Positions 50,389 through 60,050 of a DNA stretch of 64,000 nucleotides are shown here, one piece after another. The translations under genes were made by a program, and so were the position numbers. The DNA is from Actinobacillus sp. GY-402 (lineage in GTDB: Bacteria > Pseudomonadota > Gammaproteobacteria > Enterobacterales > Pasteurellaceae), in contig NZ_CP062137.1 of assembly GCF_014843355.1 (NCBI RefSeq), forward strand, positions 310,001-374,000. The letters are read 5' to 3'. Within the stretch, counting starts at the first letter, position 1. Every line of letters starts with the position of its first letter. Under the pieces are notes generated by a model. That model was given only the letters and a program-made list of their open reading frames with translations, did not search any database and was not told the DNA's origin.

Positions 50389-51888
50389 TCAACGTTGTAA
50401 TTCAAATTTTTTCAGCGCCTGTTCGAATTGGCGACTCACATCAGGATGAACCGGCGTAAATACGGAAGAGCTAATTGCGATAAAAGAACAGACTAAAAAT
50501 CCGGGAATAATTTCATATAATTGCGCCAGATCGTTCCAGCCTAAATAAGCCATTAACGGTTTCCAGCCGATAACGGTTATTGCGCCGCTAATCATGCCCC
50601 ATAATGCCGCCTGCGAACTGATGTTACGATTAAATAGGGATAAAATCACGATGGGGCCGAATGCTGCACCGAATCCCGCCCAGGCATAGGACACCAATCC
50701 CATCACTTTTGAATCCGGATTCTGGGCAATGCTAATAGCGATAATCGAAATCACGATAACCATTAAGCGTCCGACCCAGACGAGTTCCTGACTGGAAGCC
50801 TGTTTACGGATGAAGCCTTTATAAAAGTCTTCGGTAATGGCGGCGGAACACATCAACAGTTGCGCCGACAACGTACTCATTATCGCCGCTAGGATTGCCG
50901 ATAACACCACGCCCACAAGCCAAGGGTTGAACATGAGTTTGGAGAGTTCAATAAATACTGCCTCCGCATTGCTTAATTCAATATTTTTGGCACTGAAATA
51001 AGCTAATCCGAAATAACCGACGGCGACGGCACCGGTTAAGCAGAATAACATCCAGGTAATGCCGATACGGCGGGCCTGATTTAGGGCGGACACTGAGCCA
51101 GCCGCCATAAAACGCGCTAAAATGTGCGGTTGTCCGAAATAGCCTAAGCCCCATGCCAGAGCGGAGATAACGCCGATGCCGGAAACATTATGCAGCCAGT
51201 TGGAATAAGGGATATGAGTTATTTCGGATTTAGCGGTTAAAGCAAGATTGATTTCTTCCCAGCTTATATTGACTAAAACCATAACCGGTGCAAGCAAGAG
51301 TGCAAAAATCATTAAACTTGCCTGAATCGTATCACTCCAGGAAACCGCTAAATATCCGCCGATAAAGGTATATAAAATGGTGGACAAAGCGCCTAGCCAA
51401 AGTGCGTAGGAATAATCTAAACCGAGTAGTCCCTGGAAGAGTTTGGCACCGGCTACCACGCCCGAAGCGCAATAAATGGTAAAGAAAAACAAGATTATAG
51501 ATGACGAAATAATTTTTAACGCCTTTTTATGCTGCGGAAAACGTTGGGCAAAAAATTCCGGCAGGGTTAACGCGTTGTTGTATTGTTCGGTAAATACACG
51601 CAATCTTCCGGCAACAATCCGATAATTGAAATAGGCGCCGACGGTTAATCCGACGGCAATCCAGGCTTCACTAAGACCGGACAGAAAAATCGCGCCGGGT
51701 AATCCCATCAACAGCCAGCCCGACATATCGGAAGCGCCGGCGGACATGGCGGTGACAAAACTGCCCATTTTGCGGCCGCCGAGAATATAATCGTCAAAAT
51801 TTTGAGTGGATCGATACGCATAAATTCCAATACCCAAAATAATAACCAAATACAAACCGAAAGTCGTATAAATCTGATAATTGTGCAT
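50389..51888 (-). CDS. putP: Sodium/proline symporter PutP (second paralogue)
   Basis: The 499-residue SSS-family symporter has the same signatures as the copy at 7230-8744, DDYILGGRKMGSF and [17 protein letters not shown], and the same helix pattern, but differs through much of its length. It follows putA by 15 bp on the same strand, so it is the catabolic partner that supplies proline to PutA. CRP control would come from the site upstream of putA. AAGGAGGACTTAT is a very strong ribosome binding site. Confidence 0.93.
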   Translation of the reverse strand: MHNYQIYTTFGLYLVIILGIGIYAYRSTQNFDDYILGGRKMGSFVTAMSAGASDMSGWLLMGLPGAIFLSGLSEAWIAVGLTVGAYFNYRIVAGRLRVFTEQYNNALTLPEFFAQRFPQHKKALKIISSSIILFFFTIYCASGVVAGAKLFQGLLGLDYSYALWLGALSTILYTFIGGYLAVSWSDTIQASLMIFALLLAPVMVLVNISWEEINLALTAKSEITHIPYSNWLHNVSGIGVISALAWGLGYFGQPHILARFMAAGSVSALNQARRIGITWMLFCLTGAVAVGYFGLAYFSAKNIELSNAEAVFIELSKLMFNPWLVGVVLSAILAAIMSTLSAQLLMCSAAITEDFYKGFIRKQASSQELVWVGRLMVIVISIIAISIAQNPDSKVMGLVSYAWAGFGAAFGPIVILSLFNRNISSQAALWGMISGAITVIGWKPLMAYLGWNDLAQLYEIIPGFLVCSFIAISSSVFTPVHPDVSRQFEQALKKFELQR

Positions 51889-51903
51889 AAGTCCTCCTTG
51901 GCA

Positions 51904-54900
51904 TTATTGCTCTTGAATTGCCATCAATGAAGCGTTTCCGCCCGCGGCAGTGGTGTTTTCACTACGGGAAAATTCGTCGTAAAGCAAAGTTAAATCCTGG
52001 CTGTTTTGCCAGTTATAACATTTGAAGATGCTTTGACTGTGTTCGGCGAGCCATTGACGGCGTTTCTTTTCCAATGGCGTGAAGTAAATACCTTTTTGGC
52101 ATTTACCCAATTCGGTTGAAACGCGAATTTTATCGTTTGTCTGTTTCGCCAAAGGATGAGACGGTTCGACCAAAACGCTGAATCCATTTTCTATCAATTT
52201 TTTCACCGCACTTTGTGATTGCGCGAGATCACCGTTCAGGATCGCCACCTCGCAAGGCAGGTAAGCCAAAGTATTTTTTTCGCCGGTAATACCGGGAAGC
52301 AATGGTTTTTGATTGCGCAGGCTGACGTCATCGCCGAAACGGCTGTAATAACCGTCCGTGCGAGTGAGACGCTGTAAATAGAATTCGCCGCCGGCTTTCG
52401 GTCCGGTGCCCGACAAACCGTGACCGCCGAAAGGTTGCACGCCGACAACCGCACCTACGATATTGCGGTTAATATAGAAATTGCCGCAATTCAGATGTTG
52501 TTCCACAAAATCAATTTGTTTATGGATTCGGCTGTGGCATCCGCCGGTTAAGGCATATCCTTTGGCGTTGATTTTTTCGAGCAGTCTTCCCAAATCTTCC
52601 TTACGATAACGCACTACATGCAGAATCGGACCGAAAACTTCTTGTTCAATCGCATCGACATTGTCCAGCAGACAAATCGCAGGTGAGACGAAAGTGCCTT
52701 GCTGCGGCGTTTCAAGTTCTGCGTAATGAAGCGCGATTTTACGCATTTTCGCTTTATGCGCTTCCAATCGTTGTTTGGCTTCGCGGTCAATCACCGGTCC
52801 GATATCGGTAGACAGCAGACTTGGATCGCCCAGACGCAATTCCTGCATGGCTTCCGTGATCATGGCGTAGAATTTATCGGCAATATCTTCTTGTAACAAT
52901 AAGATACGCAACGCCGAACAGCGTTGACCCGCCGAATCGAAAGCGGAGGAAAGTACATCGGTCACTACCTGTTCCGGCAAAGCGGAAGAATCGACCGTTA
53001 AGACGTTTAACCCGCCGGTTTCGGCGATTAAAATCGGATCGTTGTCCGCAGCGGCAAGTTGTTGATTGATAAATTTAGCCACATCGGTGGAACCGGTGAA
53101 AACCACGCCGTCAAAAGGCTGTTTAACCAATTCCGCTCCGAGATCGCCCGCGCCTAAAACCAACTGCAACGTGGTCATCGGCACGCCTGCCTGATGCAAT
53201 AATTTCACCGCGGCATGAGCGATTAACGAAGTTTGTTCGGCCGGTTTGGCAATCACGGAATTACCGGCGGCCAGCGCCGCGGCGATTTGACCGGTGAAAA
53301 TCGCCAAAGGGAAATTCCAAGGCGAAATACAAAGTACTTTTCCGCGCGGTTCCGCCAGTTTGTCGTGTTCGGCCAGAAAACGAAGCTGTTGTGCATAATA
53401 GCGTAGGAAATCTACGGCTTCGCGTAATTCGGAAATCGCGTTCGGCAAGGTTTTCCCCGCCTCCAGCACGGCAAGTTTCATCAGCAAGCCGTAATTTTGT
53501 TCGTATAAATCGGCGGCTTTGTTTAAAACTTCCGATTTTTCTCCCGCACTTTTCTCGTTCCATTGACGATTATTCGCCGCATGAAAAACGGCGGCGGTTT
53601 TATCAATCGCACAAAATGCCACTTCACCGATTTGCTGGTTTTGATTGGCCGGATTAAAAACCGGATTAAACGGCCGGTCTACATTTTCATCTAAGGCAAC
53701 CAGTGAAACCCCGGGTTCGACGGACGGCCGATTCAAATCCTGTTCTAAACGCGCTAAGGATAATTCGTTCACCAGATCGATACCTTTAGAGTTTTTGCGA
53801 TCAGAAAACAGATCCGGCGCGTTCGGTACGGCCTTATTCGGCATGCCCTGTGAATCGCTGTAACGCTTCCAGGGCGGCGTGATTAATTGTTCCGCCGGAA
53901 TGTCTTCGTTCACCAATTGATGGACGAAAGAAGAGTTCGCACCGTTTTCAAGCAGCCGGCGAACTAAATAAGCCAGCAAGGTCTCATGCGTTCCGATCGG
54001 CGCGTAAACGCGTACCTGACGATCGAAATTGGCTTTTCCGACGATATTGTCATACAAGGTTTCTCCCATGCCGTGCAAACATTGGAATTCATAGTTTTTA
54101 TTCTGCCCCAGTTCATAAATTGTGCATAAACTTTGCACGTTATGGGTGGCGAACTGAGGATAAACGACGTCTTGCGCCGCTAACAGTTTTTTAGCGCAGG
54201 CGAGATAGCTGATATCGGTATGGTTTTTCCGAGTATACAGCGGGAAACCGTCCAGCCCGTCGGTTTGCGCCCATTTAATTTCACTGTCCCAATAGGCGCC
54301 TTTAACCAGCCGAATCATTAAATAGCCTTGTTTTTCCCGAGCTAAATTAATCAGGTAATCCAACACGAAAGGACAGCGTTTGGAATAGGCTTGTACCACA
54401 TAACCGATGCCTTTGTAGCCTTTCAGTTCGGGCTCGTCTAATAAACGTTCCAAAATATCCAGCGAAATTTCCAGCCGGCTGGCTTCTTCCGCATCGATAT
54501 TCACACTGATCTGATATTTTTGCGCCAAAAGAAACATCTGTTTGACTTTCGGATAGAGTTCATTCATGACGCGATCATATTGCGCCCGGCTATAACGGGG
54601 ATGAATTGCGGATAATTTCACCGAAATGCTGTTCGCGCGGTAAATATCCTGACCGGCGGCATTTTTTCCCACGGTTTCGATAGCGGCAAGATAATCGTTA
54701 AAATATCGTTCCGCGTCCGTCTTGGTCATTGCCGCTTCGCCCAGCATATCAAAAGAAAAGCTATATCCTTGGTCAAAACGCGGTTTAATTTTTGCCAACG
54801 CCTGTTCAATATTCAGGCCCGTGACGAACTGTTTGCCTAACATACGCATTGCGCGAATGACGGCGTTTCGCATAACCGGCACGGAAAGGCGGGTGAAAAG

Positions 54901-55353
54901 ACGGGTTAAACCGTTGCTTAATTGTTGTTCGTTAAGTTGAAATATTTTTTGCCCGAATAATAAACCGTAGGCGGCGGCATTAATAAAAAAGGACGAGGAT
55001 TGACCGAGATGTTCTTTCCAATTTCCCTGTTGCAGTTTGTCGTAAATTAATTCGTCACGGGTTTTCTTGTCAGGAATACGTAACAAAGCTTCCGCAAGGC
55101 ACATTAATGCAATGCCTTCGGCTTCGCCCAAGGAAAATTCTTGCATTAAGGCATCCGCGCCGTATTGGTTTTTCTTGGCTTTACGAATTTTCTGAATAAG
55201 CCTCAGGCCATTGTCATGAATGCGCCGCTCTTGCTCATCGGTAAAAGTTAAGGTGGACTGGAGGGCGTCAACGGCGGTTTTTTCGTCAAGACGGTATTGA
55301 GCGGTAATCGCCCGGCGAGCCTCAGTGTAAGTTTTTGAGAGATTGAATTGCAT
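51904..55353 (-). CDS. putA: Bifunctional proline dehydrogenase/P5C dehydrogenase PutA, no DNA-binding domain
   Basis: PutA oxidises proline to glutamate in two steps. From the ATG at 55353 it has 1149 residues. The FAD-dependent proline dehydrogenase barrel occupies about 170-480 (YSFDMLGEAAMT, MIRLVKGAYWDSEIK) and the aldehyde dehydrogenase about 550-1040, with catalytic Cys in DSAGQRCSALRIL. E. coli PutA (1320) begins with a ribbon-helix-helix repressor domain; here the protein starts directly in the alpha domain that follows it, so it cannot repress its own operon. GGAG lies seven bases before the start. putP2 follows, and a perfect CRP core is upstream. Confidence 0.96.
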   Translation of the reverse strand: MQFNLSKTYTEARRAITAQYRLDEKTAVDALQSTLTFTDEQERRIHDNGLRLIQKIRKAKKNQYGADALMQEFSLGEAEGIALMCLAEALLRIPDKKTRDELIYDKLQQGNWKEHLGQSSSFFINAAAYGLLFGQKIFQLNEQQLSNGLTRLFTRLSVPVMRNAVIRAMRMLGKQFVTGLNIEQALAKIKPRFDQGYSFSFDMLGEAAMTKTDAERYFNDYLAAIETVGKNAAGQDIYRANSISVKLSAIHPRYSRAQYDRVMNELYPKVKQMFLLAQKYQISVNIDAEEASRLEISLDILERLLDEPELKGYKGIGYVVQAYSKRCPFVLDYLINLAREKQGYLMIRLVKGAYWDSEIKWAQTDGLDGFPLYTRKNHTDISYLACAKKLLAAQDVVYPQFATHNVQSLCTIYELGQNKNYEFQCLHGMGETLYDNIVGKANFDRQVRVYAPIGTHETLLAYLVRRLLENGANSSFVHQLVNEDIPAEQLITPPWKRYSDSQGMPNKAVPNAPDLFSDRKNSKGIDLVNELSLARLEQDLNRPSVEPGVSLVALDENVDRPFNPVFNPANQNQQIGEVAFCAIDKTAAVFHAANNRQWNEKSAGEKSEVLNKAADLYEQNYGLLMKLAVLEAGKTLPNAISELREAVDFLRYYAQQLRFLAEHDKLAEPRGKVLCISPWNFPLAIFTGQIAAALAAGNSVIAKPAEQTSLIAHAAVKLLHQAGVPMTTLQLVLGAGDLGAELVKQPFDGVVFTGSTDVAKFINQQLAAADNDPILIAETGGLNVLTVDSSALPEQVVTDVLSSAFDSAGQRCSALRILLLQEDIADKFYAMITEAMQELRLGDPSLLSTDIGPVIDREAKQRLEAHKAKMRKIALHYAELETPQQGTFVSPAICLLDNVDAIEQEVFGPILHVVRYRKEDLGRLLEKINAKGYALTGGCHSRIHKQIDFVEQHLNCGNFYINRNIVGAVVGVQPFGGHGLSGTGPKAGGEFYLQRLTRTDGYYSRFGDDVSLRNQKPLLPGITGEKNTLAYLPCEVAILNGDLAQSQSAVKKLIENGFSVLVEPSHPLAKQTNDKIRVSTELGKCQKGIYFTPLEKKRRQWLAEHSQSIFKCYNWQNSQDLTLLYDEFSRSENTTAAGGNASLMAIQEQ

Positions 55354-55444
55354 ATTGTTTCTCCGTTGTGTTGCATAATTGTTAAAATAATAAAAAATAG
55401 GAAACAGAAAATAGCTAATGCAGTAAATCACGCTTTTATTGTTC

Positions 55445-55460
55445 TGTGAGATTTATCACA
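55445..55460. promoter_or_regulatory. CRP-cAMP site upstream of putA
   Basis: TGTGA (55445-55449) and TCACA (55456-55460) are separated by six bases, a perfect core, centred about 100 bp upstream of putA. It fits catabolite control of proline use. The remaining 140 bp up to the hairpin repeat hold an uptake signal at about 55510 and nothing else. Confidence 0.75.
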
Positions 55461-55602
55461 AAATAAACGGGATAGTCGAGAGGAATTTGGCGGTTATCGG
55501 TATTTAACTAAAGTGCGGTAGAAATTTTTAATATTTTTTAGTAAAAATGCCATGGATTTTGATTAAAAATCATTTTTACGGCGTTTTGGCGTGATTAACG
55601 TT

Positions 55603-55711
55603 AAAAAAACTTCGTTTTTTTATGCGTAATCGCCAATGCGATTACTTATGGCTTCGCCACCGTTGGCAAAGCCAACGTTCAAAAAGCGTTGCTTTTTGTG
55701 ACCGCACTTTT
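55603..55711 (+). repeat. Dispersed hairpin repeat, copy 3
   Basis: It has the same order of hairpins as at 6156 and 13776, with one substitution in the TAATCGC hairpin loop (CAAT for CAGT). It ends in the complementary uptake signal 24 bp from the znuB 3' end. Its first hairpin, AAAAAAAC TTCG TTTTTTT, is the cleanest of the three. Confidence 0.85.
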
Positions 55712-55735
55712 GTCCGAAATTTCGGTGAAACAGAG

Positions 55736-56521
55736 CTAAAAAGATTCTTTTTTGATTAACGATAACAAGAATAAACAGGCGGAACAGATCACCACCGACG
55801 GACCGGCGGCGGTATTGTAGAACGCGGACAGCATTAAGCCCATGGAAACCGCGATCATGCTGACGAAAACGGCGATAATCGCCATCATTTCCGGCGTGCG
55901 GGCGAAACGTCTTGCGGTGGCGGCGGGAATGATTAACAGCGAAGTAATGATTAATGCGCCGACGAATTTCATGCTGAGCGCAATGGTTAAGGCGGTGAGA
56001 ATCATGAGAATAAAGCGCATACGGCGAATGTTAATGCCTTCCACTTGCGCCAGTTCGGGGCTGACCGTGGTGGAAATCAGCGGTTTCCACAGATAAATCA
56101 GCACGCTTAACACCAAAATGACGCCGATGGCAATCATCCGCAGATCTTCAAAGGTAACGGCGAGCAGATCGCCGAATAAATATCCCATTAAATCCACGCG
56201 CACGTTTTGCAGCAGACCGACGGTCACCACGCCGAGGGAAAGACAGCTGTGGGCAATAATGCCGAGAATGGTGTCCACGGAATATTGCGTATTGCTTTCC
56301 AGCCAAACCATAACGACGGCGAGTATGACCGTAAGAATTAAAATGCTGAGGTAGGGATCAATGTTCAGAAAAATCCCCAACGCTACGCCAAGCAAAGCGG
56401 AGTGGGCGAGGGTATCGCCGAAATACGCCATTTTACGCCACACCACAAAAGCGCCGAGGGGCGCGGTGATGAAGGAAAGTAAAATTCCGGTTAACCAGGC
56501 GGGAAGTAAAATTTCTAACAT
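55736..56521 (-). CDS. znuB: Zinc ABC transporter permease ZnuB
   Basis: ZnuB is the inner-membrane channel of the high-affinity zinc importer. The 261 residues form about eight helices with the ABC-3 family signature: [20 protein letters not shown] near the N-terminus and [17 protein letters not shown] near residue 195. Length equals that of E. coli ZnuB (261). It follows znuC by 12 bp. No znuA is present; in Haemophilus the binding protein is also encoded elsewhere. Confidence 0.95.
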   Translation of the reverse strand: MLEILLPAWLTGILLSFITAPLGAFVVWRKMAYFGDTLAHSALLGVALGIFLNIDPYLSILILTVILAVVMVWLESNTQYSVDTILGIIAHSCLSLGVVTVGLLQNVRVDLMGYLFGDLLAVTFEDLRMIAIGVILVLSVLIYLWKPLISTTVSPELAQVEGINIRRMRFILMILTALTIALSMKFVGALIITSLLIIPAATARRFARTPEMMAIIAVFVSMIAVSMGLMLSAFYNTAAGPSVVICSACLFLLSLIKKESF

Positions 56522-56533
56522 AATGATTCTCGG

Positions 56534-57328
56534 TTATTTTTTGGCGGTCATATGTTGCGTACAAGGTTGATTGCTTAAACAACAAATGTCGCCGTGCATA
56601 TTGTGGCGGTGATTGTGGCGATGCGTGTAAAACGCCACGTTTTGGGAAAACTGATCGCCGAAATGCTGGATGAACGTGGGATCGTTCGATACCGTTTCGG
56701 GCGTGCCCGCGCAGCAAATATGACGGTTGATACAGACAACCTCGTTAGTGTCCGCCATCACAATGTGCAGATCGTGAGAAACCATGAGCACTGCGCAATT
56801 TAAGGTTTCTCTGGTTTGGTGGATGAGCTGATAAAGTTCCGCCTGTCCGTTAATATCCACGCCTTGAGTCGGTTCGTCCAATACCAGCAGATTCGGTTTG
56901 TTCAGCATGGCGCGCGCCAACAACACCCGCTGCATTTCTCCGCCCGAAAGTTTTTGCATGGCGCTTTGCGCCAAATGCGATATGGATAATCGCTCCAGAG
57001 CGGTTTGAATATCCGAGGCGCGGATGTTTTTTTTCAGCGATAAAAATTTCCGCACGGTTATCGGCAGGCTGTGATCGAGGTGAATTTTCTGCGGTACGTA
57101 ACCGATACGCAGATTTTTGTTGTATTTGACGGTGCCGGTTGTGGGCGGCAGTAGCTTCAGCAACACCTTTAATAAAGTGGATTTGCCCGCACCGTTCGGA
57201 CCGACGATAGTAATCACCGTATTAGGAAAAATTTGTAAATTGATATTTTGTAAAGCGATCTTTTGTCCAAAAACGACACTGATGTTATCCAGTTCAACCA
57301 AAGGAACCCGAATGGTGTTGATTTTCAT
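56534..57328 (-). CDS. znuC: Zinc ABC transporter ATP-binding protein ZnuC
   Basis: ZnuC powers zinc import through ZnuB. It has [15 protein letters not shown] (Walker A), [15 protein letters not shown] (signature), [12 protein letters not shown] (Walker B) and VSHDLH (switch). The ATG at 57328 gives 264 residues. The last 35 residues are rich in His and Cys ([16 protein letters not shown]), a tail also seen in other ZnuC proteins, that could bind zinc and adjust activity to its supply. It is divergent from mepM across about 115 bp. I did not find a convincing Zur box there. Confidence 0.95.
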   Translation of the reverse strand: MKINTIRVPLVELDNISVVFGQKIALQNINLQIFPNTVITIVGPNGAGKSTLLKVLLKLLPPTTGTVKYNKNLRIGYVPQKIHLDHSLPITVRKFLSLKKNIRASDIQTALERLSISHLAQSAMQKLSGGEMQRVLLARAMLNKPNLLVLDEPTQGVDINGQAELYQLIHQTRETLNCAVLMVSHDLHIVMADTNEVVCINRHICCAGTPETVSNDPTFIQHFGDQFSQNVAFYTHRHNHRHNMHGDICCLSNQPCTQHMTAKK

Positions 57329-57444
57329 AGCCTGACCCAATTACAAATGAAAGCGTGTAAGAATAGCGCATTTCTTGAAAGATGAAAAGTTTTGCCGGTT
57401 TTGACGAATGCTAATTATTTGTCCGTTTAAATAGAAGGGGATTC

Positions 57445-58965
57445 ATGTATAATGAATCTTTCCGTTTTTTCAGTGTCTCAAGACGCACAAATTCAGTTAG
57501 TTTTTTTAGGATAATCAACCCGGTGACTCAGCACGTCAAATTAGCCAGAGACAGACGCAGAAGAAAATCACGTATTAAAGCGTTGATTTTCTTCTGTGCA
57601 ATTGTGTGTATTGTGGCGGGCGGCATTCTGAGTCTGAAAGATACGGTGGAACACAAGCCGGAACAAATGCCGGAAGAAACCGTCTATCAAACCTTACAAA
57701 ATGAACCGGAAAATAATAAAGACGGCGAAACCGCAGCGGGTAAAGAAGATATCGACGCCACCTCTTATGACGACGAATTATCCGATAAAGACGATGAAGT
57801 GGACGAGATAAAAATCAATCCCAACGATTTTGATTTGAGCGAACCTTTACCGGCGGAAGCTCAAAGTGCCATCGACGGCTTACTGGATGCCGTCGATCAG
57901 GCGAAACGTATTACCGATCAATTCAACCACAGTGTGGTGCGCGGCGACACGTTGAAAGACGTGTTGGAATTATCCGGTTTGGAAGACGATACCAGTAAAA
58001 AATTAATCGCCAGTTACCCGGAATTAAAAAATCTGAAGCCGGGTCAGCAATTGTATTGGATTCTGGATAACGAAAATGATCTGGAATATATGAACTGGTT
58101 GGTTTCCGAGAAAGAAGAACGGGTGTATGAGCGTAAAGAAGACGGCAAATTCGTTCGTCAGATTATTGAAAAGAAAAGTATCTGGAAAAAAGAAGTGCTG
58201 CGCGGCAGCGTGTCGACTTCTTTCCGTGCAAGTTTACGAAGCCAGGGGTTGGACGGACGCCAAATCAATCAGTTGATTACCGCATTACAATGGCAGTTCA
58301 GCATGAATAAGCTGAAAAAAGGCGATGATTTTGCCATTTTGATTTCCCGCGAATATTTGGAAAATAAACTAACCGGACAAGGTAATGTGGAAGCGATTCA
58401 CATTAAAAGCCAAGGGAAAAGCTATTATGCGATTCAGGCGGAAAACGGTCGTTATTACAGCCGGCAGGGCGAAACGTTGGGGAAAGGATTCTCCCGTTAT
58501 CCGATTCAGCGTCAGGCGCGGGTGTCTTCGCCGTTTAACCCGAAACGCCGTCATCCGGTGACAAAACGCATTCGACCGCATAAAGGCGTGGATTTCGCGT
58601 TGCCGACCGGTACGCCGGTGATTGCGCCGGCAGACGCCATCGTTGAAAAAGTGGCTTATCAGGCAGGCGGCGCCGGTCGCTATATCATCTTGCGCCACGG
58701 ACGCGAATATCAAACCGTTTATATGCATTTAAGTCGACCGCTTGTGCGCGCGGGACAGTCCGTTAAACGCGGTGAACGGATTGCTTTATCCGGCAATACC
58801 GGGATTTCTACCGGCGCCCATTTACATTATGAGTTCCACATTAACGGACGTCCGGTGAATCCGTTGACCGTGAAATTACCGGGCGGCAACAGCGGCATGC
58901 AGGATTCGGAACGCCGGGTTTTCCTGGCTCGCGCCAAATCCGTGGAACGCCAGCTTAAATTCTAA
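57445..58965 (+). CDS. mepM: Murein DD-endopeptidase MepM-like (M23 family)
   Basis: MepM cleaves peptidoglycan cross-links to allow wall growth. The 506-residue protein has a single membrane anchor near residues 46-65 after a basic segment, an acidic linker, a LysM/OapA-like domain ([15 protein letters not shown]) near residue 170, and a C-terminal LytM domain. Its zinc residues are H379 and D383 (HKGVDFA) plus H459 and H461 (HLHYEFH). AGAAGGGG just before 57445 supports this start, though a GTG at 57523 is possible. In E. coli the same gene is next to znuA; here znuCB lie divergently and znuA is missing. Confidence 0.93.
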   Translation: MYNESFRFFSVSRRTNSVSFFRIINPVTQHVKLARDRRRRKSRIKALIFFCAIVCIVAGGILSLKDTVEHKPEQMPEETVYQTLQNEPENNKDGETAAGKEDIDATSYDDELSDKDDEVDEIKINPNDFDLSEPLPAEAQSAIDGLLDAVDQAKRITDQFNHSVVRGDTLKDVLELSGLEDDTSKKLIASYPELKNLKPGQQLYWILDNENDLEYMNWLVSEKEERVYERKEDGKFVRQIIEKKSIWKKEVLRGSVSTSFRASLRSQGLDGRQINQLITALQWQFSMNKLKKGDDFAILISREYLENKLTGQGNVEAIHIKSQGKSYYAIQAENGRYYSRQGETLGKGFSRYPIQRQARVSSPFNPKRRHPVTKRIRPHKGVDFALPTGTPVIAPADAIVEKVAYQAGGAGRYIILRHGREYQTVYMHLSRPLVRAGQSVKRGERIALSGNTGISTGAHLHYEFHINGRPVNPLTVKLPGGNSGMQDSERRVFLARAKSVERQLKF

Positions 58966-58989
58966 TTGTGTAGCTTCGGGATTCAGATC

Positions 58990-59034
58990 AAAGTGCGGGC
59001 AAAAAAATGATCGTTTTTTTGCCCGCACTTTTTG
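58990..59034. terminator. Paired variant uptake-signal terminator after mepM
   Basis: AAAGTGCGGGC plus seven A (58990-59007) is followed by its exact complement (59014-59031), giving an 18-bp stem with a 6-nt loop. The core is AAGTGCGGG, not AAGTGCGGT. Confidence 0.9.
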
Positions 59035-59096
59035 CACTTCACATCATGATTCCAACATGCTAACATGAATATAAGAATTATTCGTATTTTGAATTC

Positions 59097-60050
59097 ATGT
59101 TAAAGCGTCGCTATCTTTTTTGTCTCCTCGTTTTATTTTCTCTCTTATCTTTATTTATCGGCGTGAGCACGGTAAATCTTGAGGGATTATTGTGCTTAGA
59201 TACCGAACAATGGTCGATTTTTCTGATTAGCCGTCTGCCGCGTTTGGTGAGTATTTTAATCGCAGGCTCGGCATTAAGCATTTGCGGGCTTGTTATGCAA
59301 CAACTGAGCCGTAACCGGTTTGTTTCGCCGACGACGGCGGGCACGATGGATTCGGCGCGTTTGGGGATTTTAATCGCGATATTGCTGTTTCCTTCGGCGT
59401 CGATGCTGTTGAAAACCGCGATTGCCGTGGCGGTTTCTTTTTTAGGTACGTTGTTATTTATGACGATTTTGGCCCATCTGAAATTCAAAGACGCCATTTT
59501 TGTGCCGTTAGTGGGGATTATGTTCGGCAACATTATCAGCTCGATAGCGGCATTTATCGCCTATAAAGAGGATTTGCTGCAAAACCTGTCGGGTTGGCTG
59601 CAAGGGGATTTTTCGTTGGTGATGGCGGGGCGTTACGAGCTGTTGTATTTCAGTATTCCCGCTTTACTGGCGGCGTATTTATTCGCCAATCGGTTTTCTA
59701 TCGTAGGAATGGGACAGGATTTTGCCACGAATCTGGGCCTGAATTACAAACAAGTGATGTATTTAGGCCTGGCGATTGTGGCGACGGTGTCTTCCGTCGT
59801 TATTATTTCCGTGGGCGTGATCCCGTTTTTAGGGCTGATTATTCCCAATATGGTGACGCTTTATCTGGGCGATAATCTGAAAAAAGTTTTGTCTCATACC
59901 GCGTTACTGGGCGCCGTATTCGTCCTGATATGCGATATTTTCGGACGTTTGATCATTTTCCCTTATGAAATTGCCATTAATACCGTGGTGGGCGTTCTGG
60001 GCAGCGGGATTTTTTTGCTTCTTTTATTCAAGCGGTATCGGCATGGTTAA
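59097..60050 (+). CDS. Siderophore ABC transporter permease 1 (FecCD family)
   Basis: The 317-residue inner-membrane protein has about nine helices with FecCD-family signatures: RLPRLVSILIAGSALSICGLVMQQL and VSVGVIPFLGLIIPNM. It heads a four-gene operon (permease, permease, ATPase, binding protein) of the YclNOPQ or VctDGCP type, which import catecholate siderophores or petrobactin-like compounds. The region before the start has an AT-rich element near 59071-59087 that only partly fits a Fur box. I see no good ribosome binding site at 59097, though no better start is nearby. Confidence 0.88.
   Translation: MLKRRYLFCLLVLFSLLSLFIGVSTVNLEGLLCLDTEQWSIFLISRLPRLVSILIAGSALSICGLVMQQLSRNRFVSPTTAGTMDSARLGILIAILLFPSASMLLKTAIAVAVSFLGTLLFMTILAHLKFKDAIFVPLVGIMFGNIISSIAAFIAYKEDLLQNLSGWLQGDFSLVMAGRYELLYFSIPALLAAYLFANRFSIVGMGQDFATNLGLNYKQVMYLGLAIVATVSSVVIISVGVIPFLGLIIPNMVTLYLGDNLKKVLSHTALLGAVFVLICDIFGRLIIFPYEIAINTVVGVLGSGIFLLLLFKRYRHG

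Noticed and set aside
57329-57444. A Zur box between znuC and mepM
   Set aside because: No palindrome resembling the Zur consensus was seen.
59065-59096. A Fur box in front of the siderophore transporter operon
   Set aside because: The AT-rich element near 59071-59087 agrees with only about 11 of 19 consensus positions. Fur control is expected from function but not shown by sequence.
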